Below, piece after piece: positions 10,544-19,637 of a stretch of DNA of 46,540 nt. Location: contig DAHUXH010000018.1 of NCBI GenBank assembly GCA_027307235.1, forward strand, positions 1-46,540, read 5' to 3'. Within the stretch, counting starts at the first letter, position 1, and each line of letters opens with the position of its first letter. The DNA is from Vulcanimicrobiota bacterium (GTDB lineage Bacteria > Vulcanimicrobiota > Vulcanimicrobiia > Vulcanimicrobiales > Vulcanimicrobiaceae). The notes beneath the pieces were generated by a model, which worked only from the letters and a program-made list of their open reading frames with translations, had not been told where the DNA came from and did no database searches. The position numbers were made by a program, and so were the translations under genes.

Positions 10544-11842
10544 ATGAATGGCATGCGACGGTTCCTAGCGCTCGGGTGGGTGCTCGCGATCGCGCTGGGC
10601 GCGCTCGGCTTGGCACGTGCCGCCGGTTCGCGGCCCGAGGTCGTGGAGATTCCCATCACCGGCACGGTCGATGACGGGATGGCCCACATGGTGCGCCGCG
10701 CCGTGGACGAGGCCGACCGCGACGGAGCGGCGGCGATCGTGCTCGACGTCAACTCTCCGGGTGGGCTGGTCAGTTCGGCATTCGAGATACGCGACGCGCT
10801 CTTTAGCGCTAAGGAGCCGGTGATCGCCTATGTGAGCGAGCGCGCGTATTCGGCCGCCGCGTTGATCACGCTCTCCGCCAAGACGATCGAGATGGCGCCC
10901 GGCGCGTCAATCGGCGCCGCCGAACCGATTCCCGCCACCGAGAAGATGATCTCGGCGCTGCGCGCCGAGTTCGAATCGACCGCCTTGAAGAACGGCCGCA
11001 ATGCGATGCTGGTCGGCGCGATGGTCGACAAGCGCGTCGATGTTCCGGAGTACAAAGCGAGCGGCGCGATTCTCACCCTCAATACGACCGACGCGCGGCG
11101 CGCGCATATCGCCGACGGCATCGCGCCCACGATGGACGCCGCGCTCGCAGCGGCGCATCTGCAAGACGCGACGGTTCTCACCTCCGAATACACCTTCGGC
11201 GAACAGCTTGCGCGTTTCGCGACCAGCCCCGAAGTCAGCGGCCTGCTCTTGACGCTCGGAATGCTCGGCTTGTTGATCGAGATGCAGACGCTGCACGGTA
11301 TCGCGGGCGTCATCGGCGTATCGTCCCTCGCGCTGTTTTTCGGCTCGCACGTGTACTCGGGTTTCTCCAACGTCACGGTCGTCGCGCTTGCGATCGTCGG
11401 GCTTGCCGGCATCCTCTGGGAGCTGCACATCGTGCCCGGACACGGCGCGCCCGGTATACTGGGCGGCATCGCGCTGCTCTTCGCGGTGCTGCTCGCGTTC
11501 GGGATCCCGTTCCTCTTCGTCGCGATGGAGACGGTGTCGAGCGCGATCATCTTGACGGTGATCGGCTTCTGGCTTGCCACGCTCATCTTTCCGCAAAACG
11601 CCTGGATGGCGAAACTCACGCTTGCCACCGTGCAAGGGCCGGAGTACGTCGCGAGCGGCGACTACTCGTTCCTGCTCGGCAAGAACGGAACGGCGGCTTC
11701 GCTCCTGCGCCCCGCCGGGGTCGTGACCATCGACGGTCATCGCGTCGACGTGCTCACGGCCGGCGAGTTCATCCCCGCCGGAACGCCGGTGCGTGTCGTG
11801 CGCGTCGAGGGGGCGCGCATCTTCGTTGAACCGAACTCCTAA
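10544..11842 (+). CDS. nfeD: NfeD-type membrane-bound serine protease
   Basis: 432 residues, the long NfeD form. A signal peptide is followed by a ClpP-like domain with LDVNSPGG (about 67–74) and a candidate nucleophile Ser near 103 in ERAYSAAAL. Four or five membrane helices follow (about 230–360), and then a C-terminal OB-fold (TAASLLRPAGVVTIDGHRVD). Long NfeD proteins work with flotillin/stomatin partners in membrane quality control; the next gene encodes such a partner. Confidence 0.93.
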   Translation: MNGMRRFLALGWVLAIALGALGLARAAGSRPEVVEIPITGTVDDGMAHMVRRAVDEADRDGAAAIVLDVNSPGGLVSSAFEIRDALFSAKEPVIAYVSERAYSAAALITLSAKTIEMAPGASIGAAEPIPATEKMISALRAEFESTALKNGRNAMLVGAMVDKRVDVPEYKASGAILTLNTTDARRAHIADGIAPTMDAALAAAHLQDATVLTSEYTFGEQLARFATSPEVSGLLLTLGMLGLLIEMQTLHGIAGVIGVSSLALFFGSHVYSGFSNVTVVALAIVGLAGILWELHIVPGHGAPGILGGIALLFAVLLAFGIPFLFVAMETVSSAIILTVIGFWLATLIFPQNAWMAKLTLATVQGPEYVASGDYSFLLGKNGTAASLLRPAGVVTIDGHRVDVLTAGEFIPAGTPVRVVRVEGARIFVEPNS

Positions 11843-11878
11843 TGCATCGCACGCGCTTGTCGCGAAAGGAAACCGTCC

Positions 11879-12892
11879 GTGATTGGAATCGGCGCCGGGA
11901 TCATTTTTGTCATCGCCGTCATCCTGTTTTTTGTGTTTCTCTACTACTTTCCGATTGGGCTGTGGATTCGGACGGTGGCGGCCGGCGTGCCGATCGGAAT
12001 CGTTTCGCTCATCCGCATGCGCTTGATCGGCATTCCCCCCGGCGTGGTGGTGAGCAATCTCGTGCGCGCGCGCAAGGCCGGATTGATGCTGACCATCGAT
12101 CAGATGCAATCGCACTACCTTGCGGGCGGTAACGTCGACAAGGTCACGCTTGCGATGATCGCGGCGCAACGCGCGCAAATTCCGTTGGAGTGGCAGCGCG
12201 CCGCCGCGATCGACCTCGCCGGACGTGACGTGCTCGAAGCGTTGCAGACTTCGGTGAATCCCAAAGTCATTGAAACGCCGATTTTTCAAGGTGTCGCGCA
12301 GAACGGCATTCAGCTCAACGTCAAGGCACGCGTGACGGTGCGCAGCAACCTCGACCGCTACGTCGGCGGCGCGGGCGAGCAAACCATCATCGCACGTGTC
12401 GGTGAAGGCGTCGTCGCGGCGGTCGGCGCGGCGATCGATCATAAGCAAGTCCTCGAGTATCCCGACCGCATTTCGAAGACCGTGCTCGGAAAAGGCCTCG
12501 ATGCCGGAACGGCGTTCGAGATCGTCTCCATCGACATCGCCGACGTCGACGTCGGCAAGAACATCGGCGCTGATCTGCAGATGAGCCAAGCCGAAGCCGA
12601 TCGCCGCATCGCGCAAGCCAAAGCATCGGAACGGCAATATGCCGCGATGGCCGCCGAGCAAGAACAGAAAGCGGCGACGCAGGCGATGCGCGCGAAGGTC
12701 GTCGAGGCCGAGGCGCAGGTTCCGCTCGCGCTCGCCGATGCGCTCAAGACCGGCAACATCGGCGTCATGGATTACTACCGCATGCAGAACATCCAGGCGG
12801 ACACGGGGATGCGCGGCGCGATCGGCGGCGCAGCCGACGGCGGCGGTGAAGCCCCGCGTGGTCCCCAACCGCCGTCGGCTCCGCCGAAGTAG
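11879..12892 (+). CDS. floA: Flotillin-like protein FloA
   Basis: 337 residues. An N-terminal hydrophobic hairpin (about 2–30) anchors the protein. The YqfA/FloA body follows, with [40 protein letters not shown] and a helical Glu/Ala-rich region ([20 protein letters not shown]). A Gly/Pro-rich tail ends it. It scaffolds functional membrane microdomains. The start is GTG, with AAAGGA nine bases upstream. It pairs with nfeD as in Bacillus yqeZ–yqfA. Confidence 0.95.
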   Translation: MIGIGAGIIFVIAVILFFVFLYYFPIGLWIRTVAAGVPIGIVSLIRMRLIGIPPGVVVSNLVRARKAGLMLTIDQMQSHYLAGGNVDKVTLAMIAAQRAQIPLEWQRAAAIDLAGRDVLEALQTSVNPKVIETPIFQGVAQNGIQLNVKARVTVRSNLDRYVGGAGEQTIIARVGEGVVAAVGAAIDHKQVLEYPDRISKTVLGKGLDAGTAFEIVSIDIADVDVGKNIGADLQMSQAEADRRIAQAKASERQYAAMAAEQEQKAATQAMRAKVVEAEAQVPLALADALKTGNIGVMDYYRMQNIQADTGMRGAIGGAADGGGEAPRGPQPPSAPPK

Positions 12893-13270
12893 ATGCACGA
12901 CAACCTGTGGGTCCTGATCTACGTCGGCGCGCTGCTGATCGGTGTCATCTCGTCGATTATGAAGCGGGTGCGCCGGTCGCGCACCTTCGAGCCGCCCCAG
13001 ATGCAGCGCGCGGCCGTGCAGCGCACGTTTCGCCCGGCGGTCATGCCGCCGTCGCTGATCGCACAGCAGGCGGCCGTGCCGGCGGCCGCGCGCATCACCG
13101 AAATGGTCGCCCCGGAGTTGCCCGCTCCGCAGGCGTACGGTGCGCTTTCGGCCGACGAACCGGAGGCGCGGCGGCCGCGCTGGAATGTCCTATTCGAGAA
13201 CCGCAACAGCATCGTGCGAGCCGTCATCGCAAGCGAAGTCTTGGGTAGGCCGCTCGGGCTGCGCGACTGA
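12893..13270 (+). CDS. Small membrane protein of unknown function
   Basis: 125 residues starting immediately after the floA stop. One N-terminal membrane helix (about 5–22, LWVLIYVGALLIGVISSI) is followed by a basic stretch and a Pro/Ala-rich cytoplasmic part. The last 30 residues (NSIVRAVIASEVLGRPLGLR) look helical and may be the functional end. Its place between floA and phoH suggests a link to the NfeD–FloA membrane system; I recognise no family. Confidence 0.75.
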   Translation: MHDNLWVLIYVGALLIGVISSIMKRVRRSRTFEPPQMQRAAVQRTFRPAVMPPSLIAQQAAVPAAARITEMVAPELPAPQAYGALSADEPEARRPRWNVLFENRNSIVRAVIASEVLGRPLGLRD

Positions 13271-13286
13271 TCATCGGGGAGGCATA

Positions 13287-14237
13287 CTGGCTACCTACGC
13301 GCGACGAACGATCAATCTGAAGAACCTCGACGACCGGGTCCGGTTGTTCGGAGCATACGACCGCAATCTCTCGGCCATCGAGCATGAGTTCAGCGTGGCG
13401 CTTCATGCCGACGGCGATGCGCTCGCCATAGACGGCAATTCGGCCGACGTCAGCAACGCCGCCGGCGTAGTGGAGCGTCTGCTCGCCGCGGCGCTCGACG
13501 GCGCGCAACTGACGACCGAAGACGTTGCGCTCGCGGCCGTCGACGTGCGGCAAAAGCGCGAAACGCAAGCGGTTCCCGACACGCTGATTCGCACGCAGCG
13601 CGGGCGCGAGATTCGCCCGCGCACACCGGGGCAGCGAGCGTTCACGCAGGCCGTGCAATCGCGCACGCTGACCTTCGGCATCGGTCCAGCCGGAACCGGA
13701 AAGACGTTTCTCGCGGTCGTCATGGCGGTGCGCGCGCTCAAAGCACGCGACGTCGCGCGTGTCGTGTTGTCGCGTCCCGCCGTAGACGCGGGCGAGAGCC
13801 TGGGGTTTCTGCCCGGCGACTTCAAGGAAAAAGTCGATCCCTACATGCGTCCGCTCTACGACTCGCTCGGTGAATTGCTTGACGACACGGTGGTGACGAA
13901 GTATCTCGAACGCGGCGTGATCGAGGTGGCGCCGCTTGCGTACATGCGCGGGCGCACGCTCTCCGACGCATTCGTCATCCTGGACGAAGCGCAAAACACG
14001 ACGGTCGATCAACTCAAGATGTTTCTTACGCGACTGGGCGCCAATTCGAAGATGGTCGTCATCGGCGACGCGACTCAGATCGATCTTCCTGCCGGCGTGA
14101 CCAGCGGTTTGCTGGATGCGCGGCGGCGCTTCGGCGAGATCGACGATGTCGCGTTGGTCGAACTCGGCGCCGAAGACGTCGTGCGCCATCCGCTGGTCGC
14201 GAAGATCGTGCGCGCGTACGAACGTACAGCGACATGA
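13287..14237 (+). CDS. phoH: PhoH-like ATPase
   Basis: About 316 residues. Walker A is GPAGTGKT (about 133–140) and Walker B is VILDEAQN (about 230–237), with the PhoH-type LSRPAVDAGESLGFLPGD block between. The family N-terminus (TINLKNLDDRVRLFGAYDRNL) begins right after CTG at 13287, which is preceded by GGGGAGG at ribosome-site distance. The only standard start in frame is GTG at 13140, deep inside the upstream gene, so CTG is chosen. PhoH proteins are cytoplasmic and linked to RNA metabolism together with YbeY. Confidence 0.9.
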   Translation: MATYARRTINLKNLDDRVRLFGAYDRNLSAIEHEFSVALHADGDALAIDGNSADVSNAAGVVERLLAAALDGAQLTTEDVALAAVDVRQKRETQAVPDTLIRTQRGREIRPRTPGQRAFTQAVQSRTLTFGIGPAGTGKTFLAVVMAVRALKARDVARVVLSRPAVDAGESLGFLPGDFKEKVDPYMRPLYDSLGELLDDTVVTKYLERGVIEVAPLAYMRGRTLSDAFVILDEAQNTTVDQLKMFLTRLGANSKMVVIGDATQIDLPAGVTSGLLDARRRFGEIDDVALVELGAEDVVRHPLVAKIVRAYERTAT

Positions 14238-14686
14238 TCTATTACCGCAACGAGGTGCGCGGGAGCGGTGTGGACGCTCGTGCCCTCAAACATGCGGCGC
14301 AGCGGCTGCTGACCGCCGTTGGCGAAGGCGATTCGTCGCTGTCGATCGTGCTGGTCGGCGACGAGCGGATTCGCGACCTCAATCGCGAGCATCGCGGTAA
14401 AGACAAGCCGACCGATGTGCTCAGTTTTTCGCTGGTCGAAAATGGACATGAGCCGGCCGGCGAGCGGATGATCGGCGACGTCGTGATCAGCATCGACACG
14501 GCTCGCCGCCAGGCCGCCGGCTACGAAGCGCCGCTGCAGCGCGAACTCTACCGCTTGCTCATTCACGGCATCCTGCACGTGCTCGGTCACGATCACGAGC
14601 AGCCCGGCGAACGCCGCGAGATGGAGCGCGAAGAACGGCGATTGGCGGCCGCGATCGAGCTCCCGTGGCCCTACGAGGACCGATGA
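14234..14686 (+). CDS. ybeY: Endoribonuclease YbeY
   Basis: 150 residues. The zinc-binding signature HGILHVLGHDH (about 111–121) is intact, as is the upstream TDVLSFSL strand. YbeY acts in 16S rRNA 3'-end maturation and ribosome quality control. Its ATG overlaps the phoH stop (ATGA), and its own stop overlaps the following gene. Confidence 0.96.
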   Translation: MIYYRNEVRGSGVDARALKHAAQRLLTAVGEGDSSLSIVLVGDERIRDLNREHRGKDKPTDVLSFSLVENGHEPAGERMIGDVVISIDTARRQAAGYEAPLQRELYRLLIHGILHVLGHDHEQPGERREMEREERRLAAAIELPWPYEDR

Positions 14687-15438
14687 ACCGCCCGCAGCGC
14701 GAACACAAGCACGAGTACACGCACATCGAGAAGAGCCGCTTCTGGCGCTCGTTCCATCACGCATTCGAAGGCATCGTCTACGCCGCCAAGACGCAGCGCA
14801 ATATGCGCGTTCACCTGGTCGCGGCGTCGCTCGTCTTGTTGGCGGTGCTGCTCCTGCGTTTGGATCGATTCTACGTCATCGCGATCATCGTGCTGATCGC
14901 GATGGTGCTCGGCTTCGAACTGCTCAACACCGCGCTGGAATCGGTCGTCGATCTGCTCACGATCACGCATCACCCGCTCGCCAAGACGGCCAAGGACGCC
15001 GCCGCCGGCGCCGTGCTGATCGCCTCCATCGGCGCCGTGGTGGTCGGGTATCTAGTCTTCTACCAAGGCATCATCAACGGCGGGCAGCGGGTCTTCGCCG
15101 CGGTCGCCAACGTCCCGGCCAACACGGCGTTCGTTGCGCTAGCGCTGGCCGCGATCGCGACGGTGCTGCTCAAAGCGTGGACCGGTCGCGGGACGCCGCT
15201 GCAGGGCGGCGCGGTCAGCGGGCATGCCGCCCTGGCGTTTGCCGCCGCCACGCTGCTCGCATTCCTGTACCAGCGGCCGCTCGCGGCGCTGCTGGGGTAT
15301 GGCGTGGCCGCGCTGGTGGCGCAGAGCCGCGTGGAAGCGGGGATTCACAGCACGGCGGAGGTCGTCTTCGGGGCTTTGCTGGGAACGATCGTGGCCTTGG
15401 CCGTCTACCTCTTGGTGCGCCCGCACGTTGTGTTATAA
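14683..15438 (+). CDS. Fused diacylglycerol/undecaprenol kinase and PAP2 phosphatase
   Basis: 251 residues with two membrane enzyme domains. Residues 15–130 are a DgkA-type kinase: FELLNTALESVVD (about 78–90) and AKDAAAGAV (103–111) are its conserved motifs. Residues 145–251 are a PAP2 phosphatase: SGH at 179–181 and SRVEAGIHSTAE at 215–226, with Glu where Asp is usual in the last motif. One chain could phosphorylate and dephosphorylate lipid carriers such as undecaprenol. The ATG at 14683 overlaps the ybeY stop. It takes the usual dgkA position. Confidence 0.88.
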   Translation: MNRPQREHKHEYTHIEKSRFWRSFHHAFEGIVYAAKTQRNMRVHLVAASLVLLAVLLLRLDRFYVIAIIVLIAMVLGFELLNTALESVVDLLTITHHPLAKTAKDAAAGAVLIASIGAVVVGYLVFYQGIINGGQRVFAAVANVPANTAFVALALAAIATVLLKAWTGRGTPLQGGAVSGHAALAFAAATLLAFLYQRPLAALLGYGVAALVAQSRVEAGIHSTAEVVFGALLGTIVALAVYLLVRPHVVL

Positions 15439-15439
15439 T
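15412..15439 (+). promoter_or_regulatory. Promoter inside the end of the DgkA–PAP2 gene
   Basis: TTGGTG (15412–15417), a 16-base spacer and a perfect TATAAT (15434–15439). It would give the CNNM/CorC gene an internal promoter with a leader of about 35 bases. Confidence 0.6.
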
Positions 15440-15480
15440 GGCGCCGCATTGCAAAACGACCCATATCGAAGTAGTCGCCC

Positions 15481-16791
15481 GTGAACGGCACACCCTGGTA
15501 TAGCTTCTGGGCGCTCGCCGTTCTCATCATCGCGGCGGCCTTTTTCGCTGCCTCTGAGGCAGCCCTCATCTCGGTTTCGCGTATCCGGGCGCGAACGATG
15601 CTCGACCGCGGCCTCAAGCGGGCCGAAGCCGTCGTGCGTCTTGTCGACGACAAGAACACGGTCCTCACCTCGATCCTAGTCGCCAACACGGTCGTGCTCC
15701 TTGCCGCCGATTCGCTCGCGACGTGGGTGGCGATCCAGATGGGCATCCCGAACCCGGTGGTCACCTCGACGATCGCCATGGCGATCGCGCTGCTGCTCGT
15801 CGGCGAGATCATTCCGAAGACCGTTGCCGTGTCGAGCGGCGATCGTTGGGTGCTGCGCTTGGCTCCGGCGATGCGCCGGGTGGCGTGGCTGCTGACGCCG
15901 ATCGTACAAACGTTCCTGTTCGTTGCCGATCTGTGCCTGCGCCCCTTCGGCATCAAGACCGCGCATCATATGTTCGTCACCGAAGAAGATATTCGCACGC
16001 TGATCGACGTCGGCGCCGAACAGCGCGTGATCGAAGAAGAAGAGCGCGAGATGATTCACTCGGTGATCGAGTTCGGCGACACCATCGTGCGCGAAGTCAT
16101 GACGCCGCGGCCTGAGATGATCGCAGTCTCGATCGACGACTCGGCGCGACGCGCGCTCGATCTCGTGATCGCCGAAGGCTACTCGAAGCTTCCTGTGTAT
16201 CAGGAATCGAAAGACGACGTGGTCGGCGTCGTGCACGATCGCGAACTGCTGATCGCGCTCGCCAACGGCGTGCTTTCACAATCGCAATTGCGCGCCCTGA
16301 TGCGGCCGATCGCTCACGTTCCCGAGACGAAGAAGATCGCGGAACTCCTGCGTGAGATGCAGCGCGATAAATTTTCGATGGCGATCGTGGTCGACGAATA
16401 CGGCGGCACCGCCGGTCTCGTGACGATGGAAGACCTGCTCGAAGAGATCGTCGGCGAGATTCGCGACGAGCACGACGAAGACGAGCAAGAACCGATCCGT
16501 TTGCTCGACGACGGGGAAGCGATCATCGACGCGGGCGTCAACATCGAGGACGTCAACGCGAAGCTCGGCACCGCGCTGCCCTTCGACGATTTCGAGACGA
16601 TCGGCGGATACACGGTCGGGCTGTTCGGGCGCTTGCCCAAGGAAGGCGAAGAGATCGCGGCCGACGAGCGCACGCGCTTGAAAGTCGAGCGCATGCGCGG
16701 GCGCCGCATCCTGACGGTGCGCGTGCTTCCGGGCGCCGCCGCCGAACCGGAAGTCGCGGAGGCCGGGGTTGCGCGCGACGCCGCGAGCTGA
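15481..16791 (+). CDS. CNNM/CorC-family membrane transporter (hemolysin-like)
   Basis: 436 residues. A DUF21/CNNM membrane domain (about 1–180; [18 protein letters not shown] and [10 protein letters not shown]) is followed by paired CBS domains (about 205–330; [18 protein letters not shown]). A CorC/HlyC C-terminal domain (about 345–425; [16 protein letters not shown]) closes it. The family exports or regulates Mg2+ and related cations. It starts at GTG 15481. It sits inside the dgkA–cdd interval of the conserved cluster, and the next gene starts within its last codons. Confidence 0.93.
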   Translation: MNGTPWYSFWALAVLIIAAAFFAASEAALISVSRIRARTMLDRGLKRAEAVVRLVDDKNTVLTSILVANTVVLLAADSLATWVAIQMGIPNPVVTSTIAMAIALLLVGEIIPKTVAVSSGDRWVLRLAPAMRRVAWLLTPIVQTFLFVADLCLRPFGIKTAHHMFVTEEDIRTLIDVGAEQRVIEEEEREMIHSVIEFGDTIVREVMTPRPEMIAVSIDDSARRALDLVIAEGYSKLPVYQESKDDVVGVVHDRELLIALANGVLSQSQLRALMRPIAHVPETKKIAELLREMQRDKFSMAIVVDEYGGTAGLVTMEDLLEEIVGEIRDEHDEDEQEPIRLLDDGEAIIDAGVNIEDVNAKLGTALPFDDFETIGGYTVGLFGRLPKEGEEIAADERTRLKVERMRGRRILTVRVLPGAAAEPEVAEAGVARDAAS

Positions 16792-17167
16792 TCTGCTTGC
16801 GCACGCGCGGAGCGTGCGCGAACGCGCCTACGCGCCTTATTCGGCGTTTCACGTGGGCGCTGCATTGGAAACATCGGACGGGACGATCATCGAGGGCTGC
16901 AACGTCGAAAACGCCAGTTACGGTTTGACGGTCTGCGCCGAGCGCAGCGCGGTCGTGCGCGCGATCGCCCAAGGCCATCGCGAGTTTCTTGCCATCGCCG
17001 TGGCCGGGCCCGACGGCTCTTCGGCGGCGCCGTGCGGTGCCTGCCGGCAGTTCCTGATCGAATTTAATCCGTCGCTGCACGTCACCTACACGACGCCCGG
17101 CGGCATCGCGGCCGCGACGCTCGACGAACTGCTGCCGCACGCGTTTTCGAACACCCACCTTCCATGA
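16769..17167 (+). CDS. cdd: Cytidine deaminase
   Basis: 132 residues. Homotetrameric zinc enzyme converting cytidine and deoxycytidine to uridines. The zinc site is CAERS (about 53–57) and PCGACRQ (about 88–94), and the substrate motif NVENASYG is present. The start is TTG with GGAGG just upstream, which makes it overlap the end of the CorC gene by 23 bases. It overlaps recO by ATGA. Confidence 0.95.
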   Translation: MRATPRADLLAHARSVRERAYAPYSAFHVGAALETSDGTIIEGCNVENASYGLTVCAERSAVVRAIAQGHREFLAIAVAGPDGSSAAPCGACRQFLIEFNPSLHVTYTTPGGIAAATLDELLPHAFSNTHLP

Positions 17168-17916
17168 CGCCTGCGCGCACCTACAAGGCGCGCGGAATCG
17201 TACTGCGCGCGCGCAATCTCGGCGAAGCCGACAAGATCGTGACGTTTTTCACGCTGGAGAACGGCAAGATCGACGCGGTCGCCAAAGGCGTGCGGCGCAC
17301 GAAAAGCGCGTTTGCCGGGCGTTTGGAATTTGCCAACGAGTGCGATCTCACCATGCACCGAGGGCGTTCGCTCGACGTGATCGCGACCGCTGACATCCAT
17401 CGCGAACTGTGGACGAAGCTGGTTCGACCGGAGGCCTTCGCCGCTGCGCATCAGGCGATCGAATTGATCGACGCGTTCTGCGAACTCGACGCGCCGCTTC
17501 CCGAGGTGTACGCGCTGCTCGCCGGCGTGCTGGCTGCGATCGCCGATGCGGACGATCCCTCGGCGTTGCTGCCGCGTTTCTCGCTGCGGTTGCTCGACGC
17601 GCTCGGCGTCGCGCCGCCCACCGATGCGTGCGTGCGCTGCGGTCAGCCGTTGCCGGAGCAGGCGTTCGTTGACGGCGAGGCCGGCGGGCTGATCGGTGCG
17701 GAATGTCGCGAACGCTGGCGCGAACTGATCGAACTCGACGAAGAGGATCGAGCCAATGTGCGCGCGTTGGCCGCGCCCAAGGGCGGGACGCGGCGTGCGG
17801 CTCTGACCGCGCGGCCGCGCGTGGTGCAGGCGGTGGAGTTGCTGGTCGCTCATCACCTTGGGCGGCGTCCCAAAGCGGGAGCCGGCGCCACCGGTTTCGT
17901 AACCGCGCGTCGATGA
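17164..17916 (+). CDS. recO: DNA repair protein RecO
   Basis: 250 residues. The N-terminal OB-fold (KARGIVLRARNLGEADKIVT) is followed by a helical domain with CVRCGQPLP, a partial zinc-binding motif. RecO loads RecA with RecR at gaps. In many Gram-positive genomes era lies between cdd and recO; here the two overlap directly and era is missing from the cluster. Confidence 0.94.
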   Translation: MTPARTYKARGIVLRARNLGEADKIVTFFTLENGKIDAVAKGVRRTKSAFAGRLEFANECDLTMHRGRSLDVIATADIHRELWTKLVRPEAFAAAHQAIELIDAFCELDAPLPEVYALLAGVLAAIADADDPSALLPRFSLRLLDALGVAPPTDACVRCGQPLPEQAFVDGEAGGLIGAECRERWRELIELDEEDRANVRALAAPKGGTRRAALTARPRVVQAVELLVAHHLGRRPKAGAGATGFVTARR

Positions 17917-18338
17917 CCGTCCTCGCACTCGACCTCGGCAGCAAGCGCATCGGTGTCGCCGTCTCCGACCCGTCCGGTTCGTTCGCGCTGCCGGTGTGCG
18001 TCATCGAACGCACCACGCTGCGCGCCGACCTCGAACGCATTGCCGCGCTCGTCGCCGAATACGGCGCAGCCGAACTGGTGGTCGGCGAGCCGATCGCGCT
18101 TTCCGGCGCGCGAGCGCTGGCCGCCGAGCAATCCGACCGCTTCGTGGAGCGCCTGCGCGGCGTGTTTTCCGGAACGATTCATCGCATCGACGAGCGCATG
18201 ACGACCGCCCAAGCCACCAAGACGCTGATCGCGGCCGACGTCTCGCGCGCCAAGCGCAAGAAGGTCGTCGACAAGATGGCGGCCGCGCTGATTCTCGAGA
18301 CCTTCCTGGCGCGCCGCCGGAACCGCGCAACGTCATGA
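17913..18338 (+). CDS. ruvX: Holliday junction resolvase-like / pre-16S rRNA nuclease
   Basis: 141 residues of the YqgF/RuvX family with an RNase H fold. The first acidic residue is in LALDLGSKRIGVAVSD (Asp 7), and the later RIDERMTT and KKVVDKMAAALILE motifs supply the rest of the site. The family is best supported as processing the 5' end of pre-16S rRNA. The ATG is inside the recO stop, and the C-terminus overlaps mltG. Confidence 0.95.
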   Translation: MTVLALDLGSKRIGVAVSDPSGSFALPVCVIERTTLRADLERIAALVAEYGAAELVVGEPIALSGARALAAEQSDRFVERLRGVFSGTIHRIDERMTTAQATKTLIAADVSRAKRKKVVDKMAAALILETFLARRRNRATS

Positions 18339-19321
18339 AATGGCTGGTGCGTTTCTCGCTCGCCGGCGTCGGCGTTGCAGCTTCGATTCTCGCGTGGTTC
18401 GTCTTCAACGTGTACGTGGACGCATCGCATCCGGCATCCAGCGTCGATCTCGTCGTTGCGCGCGGCGAGACGCTCTCGGAGGTGGCCGACGATCTGCTGC
18501 GCCGGGGCGTGATTCGTGACGCGTTTTCGTTCCGTTTGCTCGCGCGGATCAGCGGTCAGGAGGATGCCGTTCATGCCGGAAGGTACCGCTTGCCCGCGCA
18601 TCTGACGCAAGCCGGCGTCCTGCGGCTGCTCTCGAGCGGCGCCGCGCAGATCACGATTTCGGTCACGATTCCTGAAGGCTTCACCGCCCGGCAGATCGCG
18701 CAGCGCCTGCAAGAGAGCGGCGTCGGTTCAGCCGGCGATTACTATCGCGCGTTTATGTCGGACAGCATCGTCGTCGACGGTGAGCGCACCGCGAATCTCG
18801 AGGGCTTCCTGTTTCCCGATACATACTCGTTTGCCGCCGGCACGTCGCCGGGCGACGTCGAGCACGCGATGACGGCACGGTTTCTGGCGTTGTTTCCGGC
18901 CGATGCGGCGCAGCGTGCGCGGCGCCTGCATGTCTCGATCGCACAACTCGTGACCATCGCGTCGATGGTGGAACGTGAGGCGAAGGTCGATCAAGAGCGG
19001 CCGTTGATCGCGGGAGTCTACTACAACCGGCTGCGCCTCGGGATGCCGCTGCAAGTCGACGCGACCGTTGAATACGCGTTGCCGCATTACAAAACCGAGT
19101 TGTCGTTCGCCGATCTCGCGGTCGATTCTCCGTTCAACACCTACCGGCACGCAGGGCTGCCGCCGACGCCGATCGCCAATCCCGGCCGCGCATCGCTTGA
19201 AGCAGCCCTCTTCCCGCAAGCTTCGCCGTACCTGTATTACGTCTACCGCGGCGACGGCCGGCATGCTTTTGCGAGGACACTGACCGAGCACAACGCGAAC
19301 GTTGCGAAGTACGAGAAATAA
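18335..19321 (+). CDS. mltG: Endolytic murein transglycosylase
   Basis: 328 residues, a bitopic membrane protein: one N-terminal helix (about 6–27), a LysM-like part and the YceG catalytic domain. The catalytic glutamate lies in IASMVEREAKVDQERP, and the GVYYNRLRLGMPLQVDATVEYA block is intact, as is the C-terminal YLYYVYRGDGRHAFA. It cleaves nascent glycan strands. The ruvX–mltG–DUF1292 neighbourhood resembles yrrK–yrzB–yrrL of Bacillus. Confidence 0.95.
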   Translation: MKWLVRFSLAGVGVAASILAWFVFNVYVDASHPASSVDLVVARGETLSEVADDLLRRGVIRDAFSFRLLARISGQEDAVHAGRYRLPAHLTQAGVLRLLSSGAAQITISVTIPEGFTARQIAQRLQESGVGSAGDYYRAFMSDSIVVDGERTANLEGFLFPDTYSFAAGTSPGDVEHAMTARFLALFPADAAQRARRLHVSIAQLVTIASMVEREAKVDQERPLIAGVYYNRLRLGMPLQVDATVEYALPHYKTELSFADLAVDSPFNTYRHAGLPPTPIANPGRASLEAALFPQASPYLYYVYRGDGRHAFARTLTEHNANVAKYEK

Positions 19322-19337
19322 AGAGAGGCGGCTCCAG

Positions 19338-19637
19338 ATGACCATGCGTGACGGCGAGACCCCCGACCAACCCCTTGATTTGCACGACACGCTCAACGTG
19401 CAGACGACCGACGGCAACGAAATTCCCTTTGAGGTCGTCGGCATCGTCGAAGATCCCGAGGAGCACACCGAATACGCGATCCTCATGTACGAGGGAGACG
19501 GCGAAAACGAGGACGAGCGCGAGTTCATCGTCACCGATCGCCGCGGAACGCTGATCGAGGACGACGATCTCGCGCAAGAAATTCTCGATGAGTTTCTCGT
19601 CTTTGCCGAAGAAGCGGGCGACGGGGCGAGCGGCTGA
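19338..19637 (+). CDS. DUF1292 (YrzB-like) protein
   Basis: 99 very acidic residues. The family core EIPFEVVGIVEDPEEHTEYA and the later EREFIVTDRRG are recognisable. The function of DUF1292 proteins is not established. The start chosen is ATG 19338, 16 bases after mltG; ATG 19344 is also possible. Its TGA overlaps the next gene as CTGA. Confidence 0.85.
   Translation: MTMRDGETPDQPLDLHDTLNVQTTDGNEIPFEVVGIVEDPEEHTEYAILMYEGDGENEDEREFIVTDRRGTLIEDDDLAQEILDEFLVFAEEAGDGASG

Noticed and set aside
10907-12898. 663-codon open frame on the minus strand
   Set aside because: It is antisense to nfeD and floA, with Asp/Arg/His-rich shadow composition.
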